From the NCBI GenBank assembly GCA_003242085.1, contig QBML01000034.1, forward strand, positions 27,151 to 60,114: a DNA stretch of 32,964 bases. Reading direction: 5' to 3'. The DNA is from Pseudanabaena frigida (GTDB lineage Bacteria > Cyanobacteriota > Cyanobacteriia > Pseudanabaenales > Pseudanabaenaceae). Shown here one piece after another: positions 31,738 through 32,964 of the stretch. Position 1 is the stretch's first letter. Each line of letters starts with the position of its first letter. Made by a program: the position numbers and the translations under genes. The notes below the pieces were generated by a model. It saw only the letters and a program-made list of their open reading frames with translations, was not told the origin of the DNA and made no database searches.

Positions 31738-31792
31738 GGGCTTCGGCTACGCTCAGCCAGCATAAACTGGTGGCTGAGCGTAGCCGAAGCCC
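31738..31792. repeat. Perfect dispersed palindrome (REP/MITE-like)
   Basis: A perfect 22-bp stem (31738-31759 with 31771-31792) with an 11-nt loop. The arm begins gggcttcggctacgctcagc. It lies between the DsbA-like gene and the RND remnant and matches copies near 10664 and 21349. Confidence 0.85.
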
Positions 31793-31813
31793 GCTAGATT
31801 GTCCAATCACTAA

Positions 31814-32826
31814 CTATCTTAGCAGTAGGCTGCTCTGATCCAGGATTAGCATCTTTGAGAACTCTTTTTTATTCCGCCAAAGCTTGTAATAAAGAATGGG
31901 AACCCCCGATCGCGAAAGTAGTAAAGAGACTACTTCACCCGCCATCAGCGAGATCGCTAGTCCTTGGAAAATTGGGTCAGCGAGAATAATTGCCGAGCCG
32001 ACAATGACCGCCGCCGCCGTCAGCAACATCGAACGGAAACGCACGGCTCCCGCATCGATGACTGCTTCTTCGAGAGGCATCCCTTCCTTTAATCGCAACT
32101 CGATAAAATCAACGAGGATAATCGAATTTCGCACGACAATCCCAGCACCCGCAATGAAGCCAATCATGGAAGTTGCGGTAAAGAAGGAACCCATCAACCA
32201 ATGGGCTGGCATAATACCAATCAGCGAAAAAGGAATTGCAGTCATAATCTCTAAGGGCGTTGTGAAGGATTGGAACCAGCCCACTACTAGGGCATAAATT
32301 AAGATCGTGACCACCGCAAAGGCGATACTCAGATCGCGGCAGACCTCATAGGTGACTTGCCATTCACCATCCCACTTCATCCCATAGGTTTCCGTAGTCG
32401 GTGGTTGTTCGGTGAGGAAGGTCTGAACGGAATCAGTTTATCGATCTTCGGTTGTAGCGCTAGCATCGCATAGACCGAACTCTCGACCCTGCCAGAAACA
32501 TCACCTAACGCATAGACGACAGGCTGAAGATTTTTGTGATAGATGCTAGTGTCAACGATCGCATTTTCGGTTTTGACTAAGGAACTTAAGGGAACGAGAT
32601 TACCATTTGCACCCTTGAGATTAAGCGCTTTGAGATCGGCGAGGCTAGTGCGGCTGGACTGATTAAAGCGGAGATTAATCGCCACATCCTCATGGGCATT
32701 TTCATCATGGAGCAGCCCCACATTTTGACCCGAAATTGCCATTTGCAGGACTTGGGAGATTTGGGTGGGACTAATGCCATTCAGAGCCGCTTTTTCGCGA
32801 TCGATTACCAAGCGATGGCGTTGCAC
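31814..32826 (-). pseudogene. RND efflux transporter remnant, frameshifted and 5'-truncated by an IS element
   Basis: Two minus-strand frames belong to one AcrB/CzcA-type RND permease. The upstream piece (from 32826 down to 32377) is a periplasmic docking/porter segment (HRLVIDREKAALNGISPTQI, LADLKALNL). The downstream piece (frame with ATG 32380) is the C-terminal membrane part ([51 protein letters not shown], the end [15 protein letters not shown]). The second frame stays open upstream of its ATG ([16 protein letters not shown]), so a small indel near 32425-32440 breaks the gene. The 5' part is missing: the sequence switches to the edge of an IS1-type element at about 32827. An intact protein would be about 1000 aa. 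The order on the minus strand is IS, then remnant. Confidence 0.8.
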
Positions 32827-32964
32827 AAATGAAAGATGAATGAGTAAATAAAAGATAACGAGTTTAAGCAATGAAAAGCAATGAAATGTCCAAAGTGTGG
32901 TTCAACACATATTCGTAAGAATGGGAAACGAGGAGACAAACAAAATCATATTTGCGCTGATTGC
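32827..32964 (+). mobile_element. Left end of an IS1-type insertion sequence (runs off the window)
   Basis: The region begins where RND similarity stops and includes about 54 bp of AT-rich end sequence before the transposase start at 32881. The terminal inverted repeat and target duplication cannot be defined without the other end. Confidence 0.6.
32881..32964 (+). CDS. IS1-type transposase N-terminus (3' partial)
   Basis: 28 codons from ATG 32881 to the window edge: MKCPKCGSTHIRKNGKRGDK followed by QNHICADC. The CPxC...CxxC zinc finger with KNGKRGDKQ is the N-terminal InsA-like region of IS1-family transposases widespread in cyanobacteria. The element inserted into the RND gene. The rest lies outside the window. 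Confidence 0.75.
   Translation, partial: MKCPKCGSTHIRKNGKRGDKQNHICADC

Noticed and set aside
31896-32297. 133-codon plus-strand frame opposite the RND remnant
   Set aside because: Shadow of the RND membrane segments; the minus-strand reading has clear family motifs.

Overview
The window comes from a cyanobacterium. The evidence is the very frequent HIP1 octamer (GCGATCGC), the AT-rich coding style, a Nif11 peptide, pentapeptide and TPR proteins, and an IS1-type transposase of the kind common in filamentous forms such as Pseudanabaena. The genus is a guess. The core of the window is part of an extracellular-type contractile injection system (eCIS). Cyanobacterial members of this class are known to be anchored on thylakoids. 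No sheath, AAA+ ATPase, tape measure or terminal cap gene is visible here, so the machine must be completed elsewhere.

Layout. (1) 1-5185, cargo region: a 5'-truncated protein with 45-bp leader repeats, three CxCxxC motifs and a zinc phospholipase C-like motif; a YbjN-type protein immediately downstream; and a convergent DUF4157 (HEXXH) protein whose C-terminal half looks kinase-like. (2) 5298-8048, apparently unrelated genes: a secreted pentapeptide-repeat protein, a TPR protein and a Nif11 peptide. (3) 8183-10606, a membrane protein joining a degenerate kinase domain to a PstS-like binding domain. (4) 10938-22270, the first structural block: a 58-aa protein, a tube protein, a 2395-aa repeat protein, a CIS_tube (Afp7-like) protein, a VgrG-like spike (Afp8-like), a PAAR tip and gp25, closed by a clear intrinsic terminator. 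(5) 22436-27322, the second block: baseplate J (Afp11-like), tail protein I (Afp12-like) with an Ig-like N-domain, and a protein with a DUF4159-like end. (6) 27432-30989, two membrane proteins (Cache-HAMP without an output domain; Ig-like/TM/WD40) in one operon, which are candidates for anchoring or triggering the particle. (7) 31016-32964, flank: a DsbA-like protein, a broken RND efflux gene and the start of an IS1-type element.

The most unusual item is the giant protein at 11621-18808. It is built from dozens of 22- or 26-residue units with the core xSDRxxEVQRKSDL, and it sits where other eCIS operons encode a tiny Afp6-type protein. The same short (V/I)Q(R/A)K motif recurs in the leaders of both effector candidates at the left end. 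This suggests a shared docking, loading or processing signal linking cargo and particle. The giant's C-terminal tail also resembles that of the 58-aa protein at the start of the operon.
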